From NCBI RefSeq assembly GCF_000425725.1, contig NZ_KE384439.1, positions 281,309 to 345,308 of the forward strand: a stretch of DNA of 64,000 nt, in the 5' to 3' direction. Positions 19,002-28,280 of the stretch are shown here, one piece after another (the first letter of the stretch is position 1; each line of letters starts with the position of its first letter). Position numbers and translations under genes: made by a program. Source of the stretch: Halomonas halocynthiae DSM 14573. Lineage in GTDB: Bacteria; Pseudomonadota; Gammaproteobacteria; Pseudomonadales; Halomonadaceae. The notes under the pieces were generated by a model. That model worked only from the letters and a program-made list of their open reading frames with translations. It made no database searches and was not told where the DNA came from.

Positions 19002-20549
19002 ATGGTCTCACCAGCAAGCACGTCAGCTCGGCCTCGTCGCAAAGGCCGTTTGTTGTTAGTGATAGTGGTGCTGGTACTGGTTGCCTGGGCTGGCATGGGC
19101 TATTGGCAGCGCCACAAGCCGCTGCCCGATGGCGTTGGCGTGGCCTGGCCTGTGCGTCATGTCAGTGATGCTCAACTGCTGATTGATGGCACCTGGTACG
19201 ACGCACAAGGGCAGCAGCATCGCCAGCAAGCGATCTTTGATGAGCAACTGGCGATGATACGCCAAGCCCGCAAGCTTATCGTGCTGGATATGTTCTTGTT
19301 CAATGACTTTGCCGGTAGCGTCGATAAACAGGGGATGCGTTCTCTGTCCAGCGAATTGAGTGATGCGTTGATCGAACAGAAGCGTCAACACCCTGACATG
19401 GTGGTTCGGGTGATAACTGACCCGATTAACACATTGTATGGGGCGCTGAGGCCAGACCACCTAGAGCGCCTGCGTCAGGCTGATATTGAGTTGATTATTA
19501 CTGAGCTTGATGTGTTGCGTGCTTCTAACCCTTTGTGGTCAGGTCTTTGGCACCTTGGGTTGAGCCAGCTAGGAAATAGTCAGGAAGGTGGCTGGCTGCC
19601 TAACCCGCTGGGCCCGGGGCGAATTACGTTGCGTAGCTATCTGGCCATGGCTAATTTTCGTGCCAATCATCGGAAAACACTGGTTGTCGATCAAGGAGAG
19701 AGCTGGGCAGGACTTGTGAGTAGTGCTAACGCGCATGATGCCAGCAGTCGCCATAGCAATGTGGCGCTTCGCTTCCAAGGTCCGGCTGCGCTGGATTTAT
19801 TGGCTTCTGAGCGGGCGGTTGCTGACTGGTCGCAGCGTGACGAAGTGGCACTGTCCGGCGGGTGGCCAGCTTCATCAGCGGCCATTAATCGCTATCAGGT
19901 TGACAGTGAAACTCGCCAAGAAGCGGCCCAGCCCAGCCTACGCATTTTGACTGAAGCCGCGATTCGTGATGCGCTGTTGAGCCGTATTGAGCGTGCTGAT
20001 GCAGGAGATCAGCTAGATATCGCTGTTTTTTACCTGGCGCATCGTGACCTGATCGAGGCGCTAAAAAGCGCCAGCGGTAGAGGGGTCGTCGTTCGCGTGC
20101 TACTAGACCCGAATCTACATGCTTTTGGCATGCAAAAAAATGGCTTACCCAATCACCCTGTGGCAAATGAGCTAGCTGGCTCGGGTGTCGATGTGCGCTG
20201 GTGTTTGACTCAAGGGGAGCAGTGCCATAGCAAGCTGATGCTATATCGGCAGGGTACCAAGGCGGGCGATGTAACGCAGGGAGCCAGTAGCGCTCAGGCG
20301 GTAATGATTTTAGGGTCTGCCAATTTTACTCGGCGCAACCTCGATAATTTGAACCTAGAGACCAGTGTGGAGCTGGTAGGAAATCAGCTGACACCAGCGA
20401 TTGACCAGGCCAGTGAGTTGTTCGAGCGACGCTGGTTCTCCAGTGATGAGCGGCGTACCAGTTTACCTCTTTCCGCTATCGAACAGGATAGTGCGTGGGC
20501 ACGCTGGCGCTACCGGCTGATGGAAGCCACAGGGCTTTCTACCTTTTAA
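19002..20549 (+). CDS. phospholipase D-like / cardiolipin synthase-like membrane protein
   Basis: The 515-residue product has one N-terminal membrane segment (residues 16-34), then two phospholipase D repeats. The first HKD motif is complete: His223, Lys225 and Asp230 in NHRKTLVVD. The second has His409 and Lys411 (CHSKLMLYR) but Arg416 where the aspartate normally lies; it is followed by the conserved LGSANFTRRNLDN. Such enzymes transfer phosphatidyl groups, for example in cardiolipin synthesis, or cleave phosphodiesters. Its short terminus and anchor suggest the catalytic face is periplasmic. AGGA precedes the ATG. Substrate assignment is open. Confidence 0.8.
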   Translation: MVSPASTSARPRRKGRLLLVIVVLVLVAWAGMGYWQRHKPLPDGVGVAWPVRHVSDAQLLIDGTWYDAQGQQHRQQAIFDEQLAMIRQARKLIVLDMFLFNDFAGSVDKQGMRSLSSELSDALIEQKRQHPDMVVRVITDPINTLYGALRPDHLERLRQADIELIITELDVLRASNPLWSGLWHLGLSQLGNSQEGGWLPNPLGPGRITLRSYLAMANFRANHRKTLVVDQGESWAGLVSSANAHDASSRHSNVALRFQGPAALDLLASERAVADWSQRDEVALSGGWPASSAAINRYQVDSETRQEAAQPSLRILTEAAIRDALLSRIERADAGDQLDIAVFYLAHRDLIEALKSASGRGVVVRVLLDPNLHAFGMQKNGLPNHPVANELAGSGVDVRWCLTQGEQCHSKLMLYRQGTKAGDVTQGASSAQAVMILGSANFTRRNLDNLNLETSVELVGNQLTPAIDQASELFERRWFSSDERRTSLPLSAIEQDSAWARWRYRLMEATGLSTF

Positions 20550-20624
20550 TGACGTAGTAGTAAGTCACGAACTTTCACGTTGTGCTGGCGGTCATATTGG
20601 TAACCCCTTATTTGGATAGGTTTT

Positions 20625-21107
20625 ATGATCGATTCGATCCAACAGTTTTTTCGACAGGCGTTTGATGACCAGAAAACAGCCAGTTCACGTCGGGCTGGTG
20701 TGTCATTGGAGCTTGCTGCGGCAGCGCTGCTTTGCGAGGTGATGCGCGCTGATTATCACCAGGATGATGCTGAAACTGACTTATTGCGCGATACTCTCAG
20801 CAAGCGTTTTAAGCTGTCTGAGTCCGCGGTTGCTGACTTGATGCAGCTAGCACAGAGCAAGGTTGAAAGTAGTGTTGATCACTACCAGTTTGTTTCGTTG
20901 CTCAATGACCATTACAGCCGAGACGAGCGTTATACTTTGGTGGTTGCAATGTGGCGTTTAGCGTATGCCGATGGTGAGCTGGCCCCATTGGAAGAGCACC
21001 GGATTCGCCGCATTTCGGCGCTTTTGCATCTCAGTCATAGTGACTTTATTCGCGCCAAGTTGCAGGTTGTTAATGCGCGTTGCGCTGGCGTGCCTGGCGT
21101 TGGTTAG
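20625..21107 (+). CDS. TerB-family protein
   Basis: This 160-residue all-helical protein matches the TerB (tellurite-resistance B) fold. RAGVSLELAAAALLCEVMRAD opens the helical bundle, and DERYTLVVAMWRLAYADGEL plus EEHRIRRISALLHLSHSDFI form the usual acidic metal-binding helices. Stand-alone TerB proteins of this kind are common in proteobacteria without any tellurite operon, and their role is unknown. The gene overlaps the convergent brkB-like gene by 38 bases. The last 10 or so residues, inside the overlap, look unlike the family and may be an extension. Confidence 0.8.
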   Translation: MIDSIQQFFRQAFDDQKTASSRRAGVSLELAAAALLCEVMRADYHQDDAETDLLRDTLSKRFKLSESAVADLMQLAQSKVESSVDHYQFVSLLNDHYSRDERYTLVVAMWRLAYADGELAPLEEHRIRRISALLHLSHSDFIRAKLQVVNARCAGVPGVG

Positions 21108-22014
21108 TTTTGCTGTTGCTATTATTGCGTGTGTCCTGATACCAGGGAACGCCCAGTCTAACGTTGCGCTCAAGCTCCGCTATTGCTTGAGCACCTAGGA
21201 GTAGAATCGCTGTTCCTACTTTTAGTGAAAAAAGTAGCACAATCATGGTAGCCAGTGAGCTGTATACCGTGTTGACGTACGATAGGTGGGCAAAATAGAA
21301 AACCAGCAAAAGCCTGACGCCTTCCCAGAGCAGCGTTGCCATAAAGCCCCCAACTAACGCACGTCGCAAGGCGATTTTTTCTACGGGCATGATCTTATAA
21401 ATGGCGCTGAATAACAGAAATACACCAATAAAACTGGCCAAATTAAGCATGAATCCTGACAGGCTGGCCAGTAACAGGTCTTGTCCGTGAAACGCAGCCC
21501 ATACTTGATTGATATGAGTGAATAGGCTGACGGTCAGTGCGAGTATCATGAGGCCAATACCTAGTACGGCTATGAATGCGTAAGGTAGCAGAGCGGATTT
21601 CCACGCAGAGCGTTTTAACTCATTGTCTGAAGATCGAAAGATGATTGCTAATGCGCCCTCAAGATTGTGAAAAGCAAATGAACTGAATACCACCAAAACG
21701 GGAATGCCTAGCGTGCCAATAGCGTGCCTAGAGTCAATTAATGCGTGCACTGCCTGTAACACAACTTCTGCATGGGCAGATGTCAGATGATTCAACTGAA
21801 AGGTAATGACTTTGAATAGCTGTTGTTCATCAACAATGCCAGCCAGTAGTACCATCGTCAGGGCAAGCAATGGAATGGTGGAAAGCAGAATGTTGTAGCC
21901 AACTCCGCCGGCTAACAAAATGCCGCGGTTGTTCATGAAAGCACCAAGAACACGCCACATAAACCGTAGTGTTAGAGGAGCTAAGTGAAGAAAGCGAGAT
22001 ATTGGAGAGGGCAA
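21070..22014 (-). CDS. YihY/BrkB-family inner-membrane protein
   Basis: The core is a six-helix membrane protein of the UPF0761 (YihY, formerly called RNase BN/virulence factor BrkB) family. ILLAGGVGYNILLSTIPLLAL, the FSSFAFHNLEGAL segment and the later GGFMATLLWEGVRLLLVFYF and GTAILLLGAQAIAELE all fit. The start is unsure. ATG 22110 lacks a ribosome site and would place the divergent gene's promoter inside this gene. TTG 22014 has AAGG nine bases upstream and aligns with the usual family start; ATG 21960 is also possible. The YihY function is unknown; the ribonuclease assignment was withdrawn. Its 3' end overlaps the TerB gene. Confidence 0.78.
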   Translation of the reverse strand: MPSPISRFLHLAPLTLRFMWRVLGAFMNNRGILLAGGVGYNILLSTIPLLALTMVLLAGIVDEQQLFKVITFQLNHLTSAHAEVVLQAVHALIDSRHAIGTLGIPVLVVFSSFAFHNLEGALAIIFRSSDNELKRSAWKSALLPYAFIAVLGIGLMILALTVSLFTHINQVWAAFHGQDLLLASLSGFMLNLASFIGVFLLFSAIYKIMPVEKIALRRALVGGFMATLLWEGVRLLLVFYFAHLSYVNTVYSSLATMIVLLFSLKVGTAILLLGAQAIAELERNVRLGVPWYQDTRNNSNSKTNQRQARQRNAH

Positions 22015-22131
22015 AACGAGACGCCTTGTCACGGAATGTAAATGAACAATGTTGCATTGAGGGACGCATGATAGGCTATAACGGCTCTCAAGCGTTAATG
22101 CAAACGACATAGGTAAATAGGAGAACAACCG

Positions 22132-23370
22132 ATGGCCGATAACTCAATGAGAGAACTTTTTAAAGACAATCGCGTTAAAGGGCTGGGTGGCGTTACCGTC
22201 GCTGCGGTTGTTTGGGCGGTGATTGCGCAGTCTAGTGTCAGTTCAGATAACGAAGCCCGTAAAGCGCTTCAGTCACGGCTGGAGTCTGTTCAGTCTGAAC
22301 GTCAGGCAATGAGTAGCCGCTTAGCAGAGCTTGAAAGTGCGCAGGTCAATATTGAGTCGCTTGAGGGCGATATTCAGGAACTGGAAAAAAAGCGTAATGA
22401 CGCTCAATCTAGGTTAGAGGAAATGAGTGCCAGAACGAGTGACGTTGAAAACGACGTCAAGCAGGCCCAACAGAGACTGGATGCGGTAAGCAGTGAAGCA
22501 GATGCTGCTGACGCACGATTGGCTGATGCCAAGTTAGCGCTTGAAACAGCACAGCAGCAGGCAGAGGCTGCCAAGCAGGCTGAAACTGAGGCCGCAGAGA
22601 ATCAGCAAGCTGCTGAACAGGCACGTCAAGTCGCAGAGGACGCTCGCCAGCAGGCAGAGCAAGCCCGTGACGACCTAGAGCAGCAGCGAAAGCAGCTGGA
22701 GCAGGATGTTGCGAGTGCCAAGACGGCACTGGAAGATGCTCAGACTGAGCAGAAAGCGGCACAAGAAGCATTGGCCGAGCTTGAGCGTCAGCGCGAGCAA
22801 TCTCGGGAAGTGCTTAGCAATCTGGAAAACAGCATTGCCAGTGGGCGCGAGACGCTGAGCAACCTGAATGCTTCTATTGATAGCCGCGAAGGTGTCTTGG
22901 GGAGTTTACAGCAGCAGCTTGATAATTGGCGCCAGGAGTTGGATCAGCTTGATCAAAAGGTAGGCCAAAGCCGTCATGCTGCTGCAGAAGCGTCAGCAGA
23001 GACTTCGGGGCAGCCTGCAGCCGAGGCTGGCACTGATGCTAACGCCGAAGCTCACGCCGAAGGCGTTGACGTTGGTGGTGAGGCGGATGAGGTAGACACC
23101 GTTGCTGCAGAGCCAGAAGCCTCGTCAGAGGGTGCCAATGAAGCGGTGGTAGAGTTTGAAAACACGGATACGTCTGCTAACTCTGAGGCCAGACAACGCC
23201 CTGAAACAGAGGCTTCAGACGCAGGGGGTTCTGATAAAGAGGAATCTGATGCAGAGGGTTCTGAGGCAGAAGGCGCTAACGCAACGCGCTCTGAAGAAGC
23301 CTCTGATGAAGATAGCAGTCGCTCTGACGTTGAGGCACAGGGAAGCGCAAAAAACGAACAAAGCGTCTAA
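22132..23370 (+). CDS. membrane-anchored coiled-coil protein with acidic C-terminal region
   Basis: The 412-residue protein has one N-terminal hydrophobic segment (about residues 17-35, LGGVTVAAVVWAVIAQSS). A long coiled coil runs through residues 40-275 with repeated Ala/Glu/Gln heptads. The C-terminal 130 residues are dominated by Glu, Asp, Ala and Ser. No enzymatic motif is visible. It is probably a periplasm-facing structural protein, or one facing the cytoplasm if inverted; topology cannot be fixed. Similarity of its heptads to TolA, SMC-like and phage tail proteins is compositional only. ATG 22132 has GGAGAACAACC upstream. Confidence 0.65.
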   Translation: MADNSMRELFKDNRVKGLGGVTVAAVVWAVIAQSSVSSDNEARKALQSRLESVQSERQAMSSRLAELESAQVNIESLEGDIQELEKKRNDAQSRLEEMSARTSDVENDVKQAQQRLDAVSSEADAADARLADAKLALETAQQQAEAAKQAETEAAENQQAAEQARQVAEDARQQAEQARDDLEQQRKQLEQDVASAKTALEDAQTEQKAAQEALAELERQREQSREVLSNLENSIASGRETLSNLNASIDSREGVLGSLQQQLDNWRQELDQLDQKVGQSRHAAAEASAETSGQPAAEAGTDANAEAHAEGVDVGGEADEVDTVAAEPEASSEGANEAVVEFENTDTSANSEARQRPETEASDAGGSDKEESDAEGSEAEGANATRSEEASDEDSSRSDVEAQGSAKNEQSV

Positions 23371-23594
23371 TTGATATCGGTTGATGCTATGCCGCTGTAA
23401 CTGTCGCCGTCACTGTATAAGCGCTTCTCCTTGATTCTTCATGAAGGGGCGCATTGCATCATTAAATTCGCGTTTATTGTGGTTCGTCGACGGTGTCTAG
23501 GCTATCGCTCTGAGTTGCTTCGGACGGGTATACTGTCTTGTTTGACATTATGTTGTGCCGAGTCGTCATTTCCTAATCATCAAGGAGTTTTGTT

Positions 23595-24401
23595 GTGGTC
23601 AAAGGGGTCAAGCACATTGTCGCTGTGGCATCCGGAAAAGGCGGTGTCGGAAAATCGACGGTTTCGGTCAATCTGGCGCTTGCCATGGCGGCCGAAGGTT
23701 ATCGAGTGGGTATTCTGGATGCTGACATTCACGGGCCTAGTCAGGCGCGCATGTTAGGCGTCGAAGAGGGTGTTCGGCCCAAGCAGGGTTCAGTAGAAAA
23801 CAGCATGTTGCCAATGGAGGCGCATGGCTTACAAGCAATGTCTATTGCGTTTATGGTCGATACACGTGAGCCCATGGTATGGCGTGGTCCGATGGTGGCG
23901 GGCGCTTTTCAGCAACTGCTGACCCAGACCGAATGGCAAGACCTTGATGTGTTGTTTATTGACATGCCGCCAGGCACTGGCGACATTCAGCTGACGCTGG
24001 CTCAGAAAGTGCCCGTCAGTGGGGCAGTTATTGTAACCACCCCGCAGGATATTGCGTTGCTGGATGCGCGCAAGGGCATTGAGATGTTCCGTAAGGTGAA
24101 TGTGCCAGTATTTGGTGTGGTAGAGAACATGAGTTTGCATGTCTGTTCCCGTTGTGGACATAGTGAGCCAATTTTTGGTGAAGGCGGCGGTGAGCTCATT
24201 GCAGGTGAGTACGATACCCAGGTGTTGGGCCGTCTACCGCTGACGTTGTCGATCCGTGAGCAAGCAGATGGGGGTAAGCCCAGTGTGATTGCTGAACCGG
24301 AAGGCGATGTCGCGAAAACGTTTCGCGACATCGCGCGTAACGTGGCGGCCCAATTGGCTAAGAGTCGCAGCGAGGGACCGAGCATCTCGTTCAGTGAGTG
24401 A
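23595..24401 (+). CDS. apbC: iron-sulfur cluster carrier protein ApbC/Mrp (short form)
   Basis: This P-loop ATPase of the Mrp/NBP35 family binds and transfers Fe-S clusters. The deviant Walker A is SGKGGVGKST (residues 12-21), and DMPPGTGDIQLTL and the CxxC pair in HVCSRCGH complete the signature. The protein has 268 residues and begins directly at the ATPase. The N-terminal MIP18 (DUF59) domain of the 369-residue E. coli Mrp is therefore absent. The start is GTG with AAGGAG seven bases upstream. It is followed by dcd, as in Pseudomonas. The 224-base gap upstream contains no gene; a TATACT at 23529 could be a -10 but lacks a good -35. Confidence 0.9.
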   Translation: MVKGVKHIVAVASGKGGVGKSTVSVNLALAMAAEGYRVGILDADIHGPSQARMLGVEEGVRPKQGSVENSMLPMEAHGLQAMSIAFMVDTREPMVWRGPMVAGAFQQLLTQTEWQDLDVLFIDMPPGTGDIQLTLAQKVPVSGAVIVTTPQDIALLDARKGIEMFRKVNVPVFGVVENMSLHVCSRCGHSEPIFGEGGGELIAGEYDTQVLGRLPLTLSIREQADGGKPSVIAEPEGDVAKTFRDIARNVAAQLAKSRSEGPSISFSE

Positions 24402-24486
24402 TTAACCGAGTCTTGAGACTATTGAAGAGGGGCCTAGGTGGTGAGCCTGTGCCCACTCACATATTCCGCATTATTCAGGAAGAACC

Positions 24487-25053
24487 ATGAGCATTAAATC
24501 CGACCACTGGATTCGCCGTATGGCTCAGCAGCATCAGATGATTGAGCCTTTTGAGCATGATCAGGTCCGCTATCAGGATGATCGGCGGGTGATTTCTTAC
24601 GGAACATCAAGCTACGGTTATGATGTGCGCTGTGCTAATGAATTTAAAGTCTTTACTAATATCCACTCGGCAGTGGTTGACCCCAAGGCGTTTGATGAAA
24701 AAAGCTTTGTCGACGTAAAGGGCGACGTGTGTGTTATACCGCCAAACTCTTTCGTTTTGGCACGCACTGTCGAGTACTTTCGTATTCCGCGCAGTGTGTT
24801 AACAATTTGTTTGGGCAAGTCAACCTATGCACGCTGCGGCATCATTGTTAACGTCACCCCGCTGGAGCCTGAGTGGGAAGGGCATGTGACGCTGGAGTTC
24901 TCCAACACGACGAATCTTCCAGCCAAAATCTATGCCAATGAAGGCGTGGCACAAATGCTGTTTCTTGAGTCAGATGAAGTGTGTGACGTGTCCTATAAAG
25001 ACCGTAACGGTAAGTATATGGGGCAACGTGGCGTGACGCTGCCACAAGCCTGA
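24487..25053 (+). CDS. dcd: dCTP deaminase
   Basis: Dcd deaminates dCTP to dUTP, feeding thymidylate synthesis. The 188-residue length is that of the family. The motif [18 protein letters not shown] holds the catalytic glutamate; GKSTYARCG is the preceding conserved block, and the C-terminal [12 protein letters not shown] is the nucleotide-closing tail. It is the monofunctional type. It lies 85 bases after apbC, and the gene pair is conserved in pseudomonads. Confidence 0.95.
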   Translation: MSIKSDHWIRRMAQQHQMIEPFEHDQVRYQDDRRVISYGTSSYGYDVRCANEFKVFTNIHSAVVDPKAFDEKSFVDVKGDVCVIPPNSFVLARTVEYFRIPRSVLTICLGKSTYARCGIIVNVTPLEPEWEGHVTLEFSNTTNLPAKIYANEGVAQMLFLESDEVCDVSYKDRNGKYMGQRGVTLPQA

Positions 25054-25080
25054 GGTTGTTAACCGTTAGGAGAGAAGGTA

Positions 25081-25098
25081 GCAGGCCTTGCGGCCTGC
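25081..25098. terminator. hairpin between convergent dcd and purN
   Basis: A perfect 7-pair GC stem with a tetraloop (GCAGGCC, loop, GGCCTGC) is read as a GNRA-type GCAA loop on the minus strand. No clear T tract follows on either side (TACCTTCTC on the minus strand), so termination is plausible from position but not proven. Confidence 0.4.
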
Positions 25099-25175
25099 AT
25101 CGTTGAATACGCCGATACCTCTTGATCAATGCCTCAACGTGACGAATGACCCACTAATGAGGCTAAGCTTTTGTG

Positions 25176-25910
25176 TTAGTTGTCTTCATCCAGCTCTTCG
25201 GCAGCATCTTCATGAGATAGCTGCATGCCGCTGATGGGTAAGGTAACGCCATCAATGGTGACCTGGTCGCCGAGAAGTTTTACTCGGCCTTCCAAGAGCC
25301 ACCGCACCGCGATAGGAAAAATCAAGTGCTCGCGCTCAAGCACGCGGGATTTGAGGCTGTCTTCCGTGTCATCAGCGCTGACGTTGACCACGGCTTGAAT
25401 AATGCAGGGGCCGCCATCCAGCTCTTCGGTAACAAAGTGTACGCTACAGCCGTGTTCTGCCACGCCGTCGGCCAGAGCGCGGGCGTGGGTATGAAGCCCC
25501 TGGTAGGCTGGCAGTAGTGATGGGTGAATGTTGATCAACCTGCCCAAGAAGCGCTGTACAAACCGGGGCGTGAGAACCCGCATGAAGCCAGCTAGCACGA
25601 TAAGATCCGGTTCGTGACGTTCAATGACCTTAATTAGGGCACCATCAAACGCATCACGACTGTCGTATTCACGATGCGGTAATACCACGGCATCAATGCC
25701 GGCATCCCGTGCCCGCTGCAGTCCCATGGCTTCTGGCTGGTTGGAGATGACGGCAACGATCTCTCCACCCAGTTCATCGTGGCCCTGAGCATCGATCAAC
25801 GCCTGAAGGTTTGTGCCTCCGCCAGAGATCAACACGACTACCCGGCGCGGCTCAGTTTCTGCCGCACCCAAATCGTTTTGGGCAGGTGTGCCATACATAT
25901 CGCTGCTCAT
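25176..25910 (-). CDS. purN: phosphoribosylglycinamide formyltransferase
   Basis: PurN transfers a formyl group from 10-formyl-THF to GAR in purine synthesis. After a short non-conserved leader of about 21 residues, the fold begins at [18 protein letters not shown]. The catalytic residues are visible in NIHPSLLP (Asn and His) and in the following [13 protein letters not shown] (Asp). A C-terminal acidic tail ([11 protein letters not shown]) is extra. The start ATGA overlaps the purM stop, giving the standard purMN operon. Confidence 0.94.
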   Translation of the reverse strand: MSSDMYGTPAQNDLGAAETEPRRVVVLISGGGTNLQALIDAQGHDELGGEIVAVISNQPEAMGLQRARDAGIDAVVLPHREYDSRDAFDGALIKVIERHEPDLIVLAGFMRVLTPRFVQRFLGRLINIHPSLLPAYQGLHTHARALADGVAEHGCSVHFVTEELDGGPCIIQAVVNVSADDTEDSLKSRVLEREHLIFPIAVRWLLEGRVKLLGDQVTIDGVTLPISGMQLSHEDAAEELDEDN

Positions 25911-26986
25911 GATGCCAAGTTTTCCAGCTGGACCTGGTTAGAGGTATCTTCGCTATCGCTGGGTGTATCACTCTTAATGATTTCACCGATGCGATAGACC
26001 GTCTCGCCCAGCGCCTGCAAGTGGGCGCGCGCCTCATCAGCGCCGTCGGCTGGGACGACTACTACCATGCCAATACCGCAGTTGAGCACACGGTGCATTT
26101 CGTGTTCATCCACGTTGCCTTGTTGCTGCAGCCAGTCGAAAATGGCAGGACGCTGCCAGCTGGTGGCATCAATACGCGCTACAGTACCCTCGGGCAGTAC
26201 GCGCGGCAGGTTTTCAAGCAGGCCGCCGCCGGTGATGTGTGAGATGGCGTGAACGGGAACATCGCTCTCGCGAATTAACGACAGCAGTGGCTTCACGTAG
26301 ATGCGAGTTGGCGCGAGAAGGGCGTCGCTTAGCGAGCCGCCATCAAACGCCATATCCAGAGAGGCGTTGCTGACCTCAAGGATCTTGCGGATCAGCGAGT
26401 AGCCGTTGGAGTGCGGGCCGGATGATGCAATGCCTAGTAGCACATCACCTGCGGCTACGTTGCTGCCATCCAGGATGTCGCTTTTTTCGACGACGCCGAC
26501 GCAGAATCCTGCCAGGTCGTAGTCACTGCCAGCATACATTCCAGGCATTTCGGCTGTTTCGCCGCCGACCAGTGCACAGCCAGCTTGTCGGCAGCCGTTA
26601 CCGATACCTGTGACGACGTCTGCGGCCATATCCACATCCAGCTTACCCGTGGCATAGTAGTCAAGGAAAAGTAGCGGTTCGGCACCGGCGACCACCAGGT
26701 CATTGACGCACATGGCGACGAGGTCGATGCCAATAGTGTCGTGTCGGCCCAGGTCCATCGCAAGGCGTAGTTTGGTGCCGACACCGTCGGTACCAGTGAC
26801 CAGCACGGGTTCGCGGTAGCCGCTTGGTAGCTCGCACAGCGCACCAAAGCCGCCAAGGCCACCCAGTACTTCGGGGCGGGTCGTGTTCTTGGCGACTCCC
26901 TTGATGCGCTCAACCAGCGCATTTCCGGCATCGATATCGACGCCTGAGTCCTTATAGCTGAGCGAGGAATGGCTGCGGTCGGTCAT
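25907..26986 (-). CDS. purM: phosphoribosylformylglycinamidine cyclo-ligase
   Basis: PurM (AIR synthase) closes the imidazole ring of AIR using ATP. The ATG at 26986 has AGGA seven bases upstream, and the next in-frame start 23 codons earlier lacks family-like sequence. Signature segments are [20 protein letters not shown] at the start, [34 protein letters not shown] and [13 protein letters not shown]. It belongs to the same fold as PurL and SelD. It lies first in purMN, divergent from the AI-2E family permease gene. Confidence 0.95.
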   Translation of the reverse strand: MTDRSHSSLSYKDSGVDIDAGNALVERIKGVAKNTTRPEVLGGLGGFGALCELPSGYREPVLVTGTDGVGTKLRLAMDLGRHDTIGIDLVAMCVNDLVVAGAEPLLFLDYYATGKLDVDMAADVVTGIGNGCRQAGCALVGGETAEMPGMYAGSDYDLAGFCVGVVEKSDILDGSNVAAGDVLLGIASSGPHSNGYSLIRKILEVSNASLDMAFDGGSLSDALLAPTRIYVKPLLSLIRESDVPVHAISHITGGGLLENLPRVLPEGTVARIDATSWQRPAIFDWLQQQGNVDEHEMHRVLNCGIGMVVVVPADGADEARAHLQALGETVYRIGEIIKSDTPSDSEDTSNQVQLENLAS

Positions 26987-27125
26987 GGTGTGTCCTGTCT
27001 GAGCGTTGCAAACAATGTGGCGTCCAAGCGTGTCGCGGTGTATCACGCTGGGCAAGTTCGGGTGAGAATTGTAGCATTACAGCCAGCGGCTCGCATTGCG
27101 TGCCCTCTATCACACAGGGAGTGAG

Positions 27126-28280
27126 ATGATGCAGAGACGAGGCTGGGTAGCGATTGTACTAGGTGTGATCCTACTGTGGTTCATTATCAGCATTGAACCG
27201 GTACTTATGCCGTTCTTTGTTAGCATGGTATTGGCGTATCTGGGTGACCCGTTGGCCGACCGTCTTGAAGCACGAGGACTGTCTCGGCGCCTGGCGGTTA
27301 CGTTTGTCTTTATGGCGCTGGCATTATTATTGGTGTTGGCGTTGTTATTGGTTATTCCGACGCTTGGTCGCCAATTAAGCCAGCTGATTGAGTTGGTTCC
27401 CGCTGCTTTGACTTGGGTGCAGAGTACGCTGTTGCCGCAGGTTCAAGAATTGGCTGGGGTTGACCTTACCACTGACTTCCACAAGTTGCGTCAAGCCGTG
27501 ATGGGGAACCTCAAAGAAACGGGGTCGCTGGCGGCAACTCTGGTGACGAAGGTGTCCAAGTCTGGCTTGGTGTTGGTAGCTTGGCTTGGCAGTATTGCGT
27601 TGATACCAGTGGTGACGTTCTATCTGCTACTGGACTGGGACCAACTGGTTGCCAAGCTGTTGGGGCTTTTTCCCAACTCATGGCGTCCAGTTGCCAAGCA
27701 GCTGGGGCGCGAGTGTGATGAGGTGCTTTCGGCGTTTTTGCGAGGACAGCTGATTGTGATGCTGTGCCTTGGCGTGATTTACGCGATAGGTTTAACACTC
27801 TTTGGCATTAAATTTGGCCTGTTGATCGGTCTGTTATCGGGGCTTGCCAGTATCGTGCCGTACTTGGGCGTTATTGTGGGCATTTCAGTGGCTGGCTTAG
27901 TGGCCTTCTTCCAGTTTGATAGCTTGTTGATGCTGTTGGCCGTGGCCGGTGTGTTTGGTTTTGGGCAGATAGCAGAAAGTGTGGTGCTTCAACCTAAGTT
28001 GCTGGGTGATAAAATAGGGCTGCACCCGGTGGCGGTGATTTTTGCAGTGTTAGCAGGGGGGCAGTTGTTCGGATTCACAGGGGTTTTGTTGGCATTGCCA
28101 GTGGCTGCGATGATTATGGTTGTCGTGCGTTATTTGCTGGTCTATTACAAGCAGAGCGAGCTTTACCAACAGCCCCCTGAGAAGCGTGGAAATCGAGCGA
28201 TGGCTGACGTAAGCGATACGATGAGTGCTGAGGGTGATGGTATCGATACATTGGCAACACCCAATGAGGAAAAACCATGA
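27126..28280 (+). CDS. AI-2E family transporter (PerM-like)
   Basis: This is a 384-residue membrane protein with about eight hydrophobic segments and the AI-2E/UPF0118 signature, including GLLIGLLSGLASIVPYLGVI and PKLLGDKIGLHPVAVIFAVL near the C-terminus. Family members include TqsA and Na+/H+ exchanger-like proteins, so autoinducer export should not be assumed. The start is ATG 27126 or 27129; GGGAG lies 4-8 bases upstream. The stop overlaps hda by four bases. In E. coli perM likewise lies near hda-like and purine genes, and the purM-perM-hda linkage is common in gammaproteobacteria. Confidence 0.88.
   Translation: MMQRRGWVAIVLGVILLWFIISIEPVLMPFFVSMVLAYLGDPLADRLEARGLSRRLAVTFVFMALALLLVLALLLVIPTLGRQLSQLIELVPAALTWVQSTLLPQVQELAGVDLTTDFHKLRQAVMGNLKETGSLAATLVTKVSKSGLVLVAWLGSIALIPVVTFYLLLDWDQLVAKLLGLFPNSWRPVAKQLGRECDEVLSAFLRGQLIVMLCLGVIYAIGLTLFGIKFGLLIGLLSGLASIVPYLGVIVGISVAGLVAFFQFDSLLMLLAVAGVFGFGQIAESVVLQPKLLGDKIGLHPVAVIFAVLAGGQLFGFTGVLLALPVAAMIMVVVRYLLVYYKQSELYQQPPEKRGNRAMADVSDTMSAEGDGIDTLATPNEEKP

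Noticed and set aside
25176..25910. purN and purU as duplicates of one gene
   Set aside because: purU (56910-57764) has an N-terminal ACT domain and the deformylase-type motif; the two enzymes are related but distinct.
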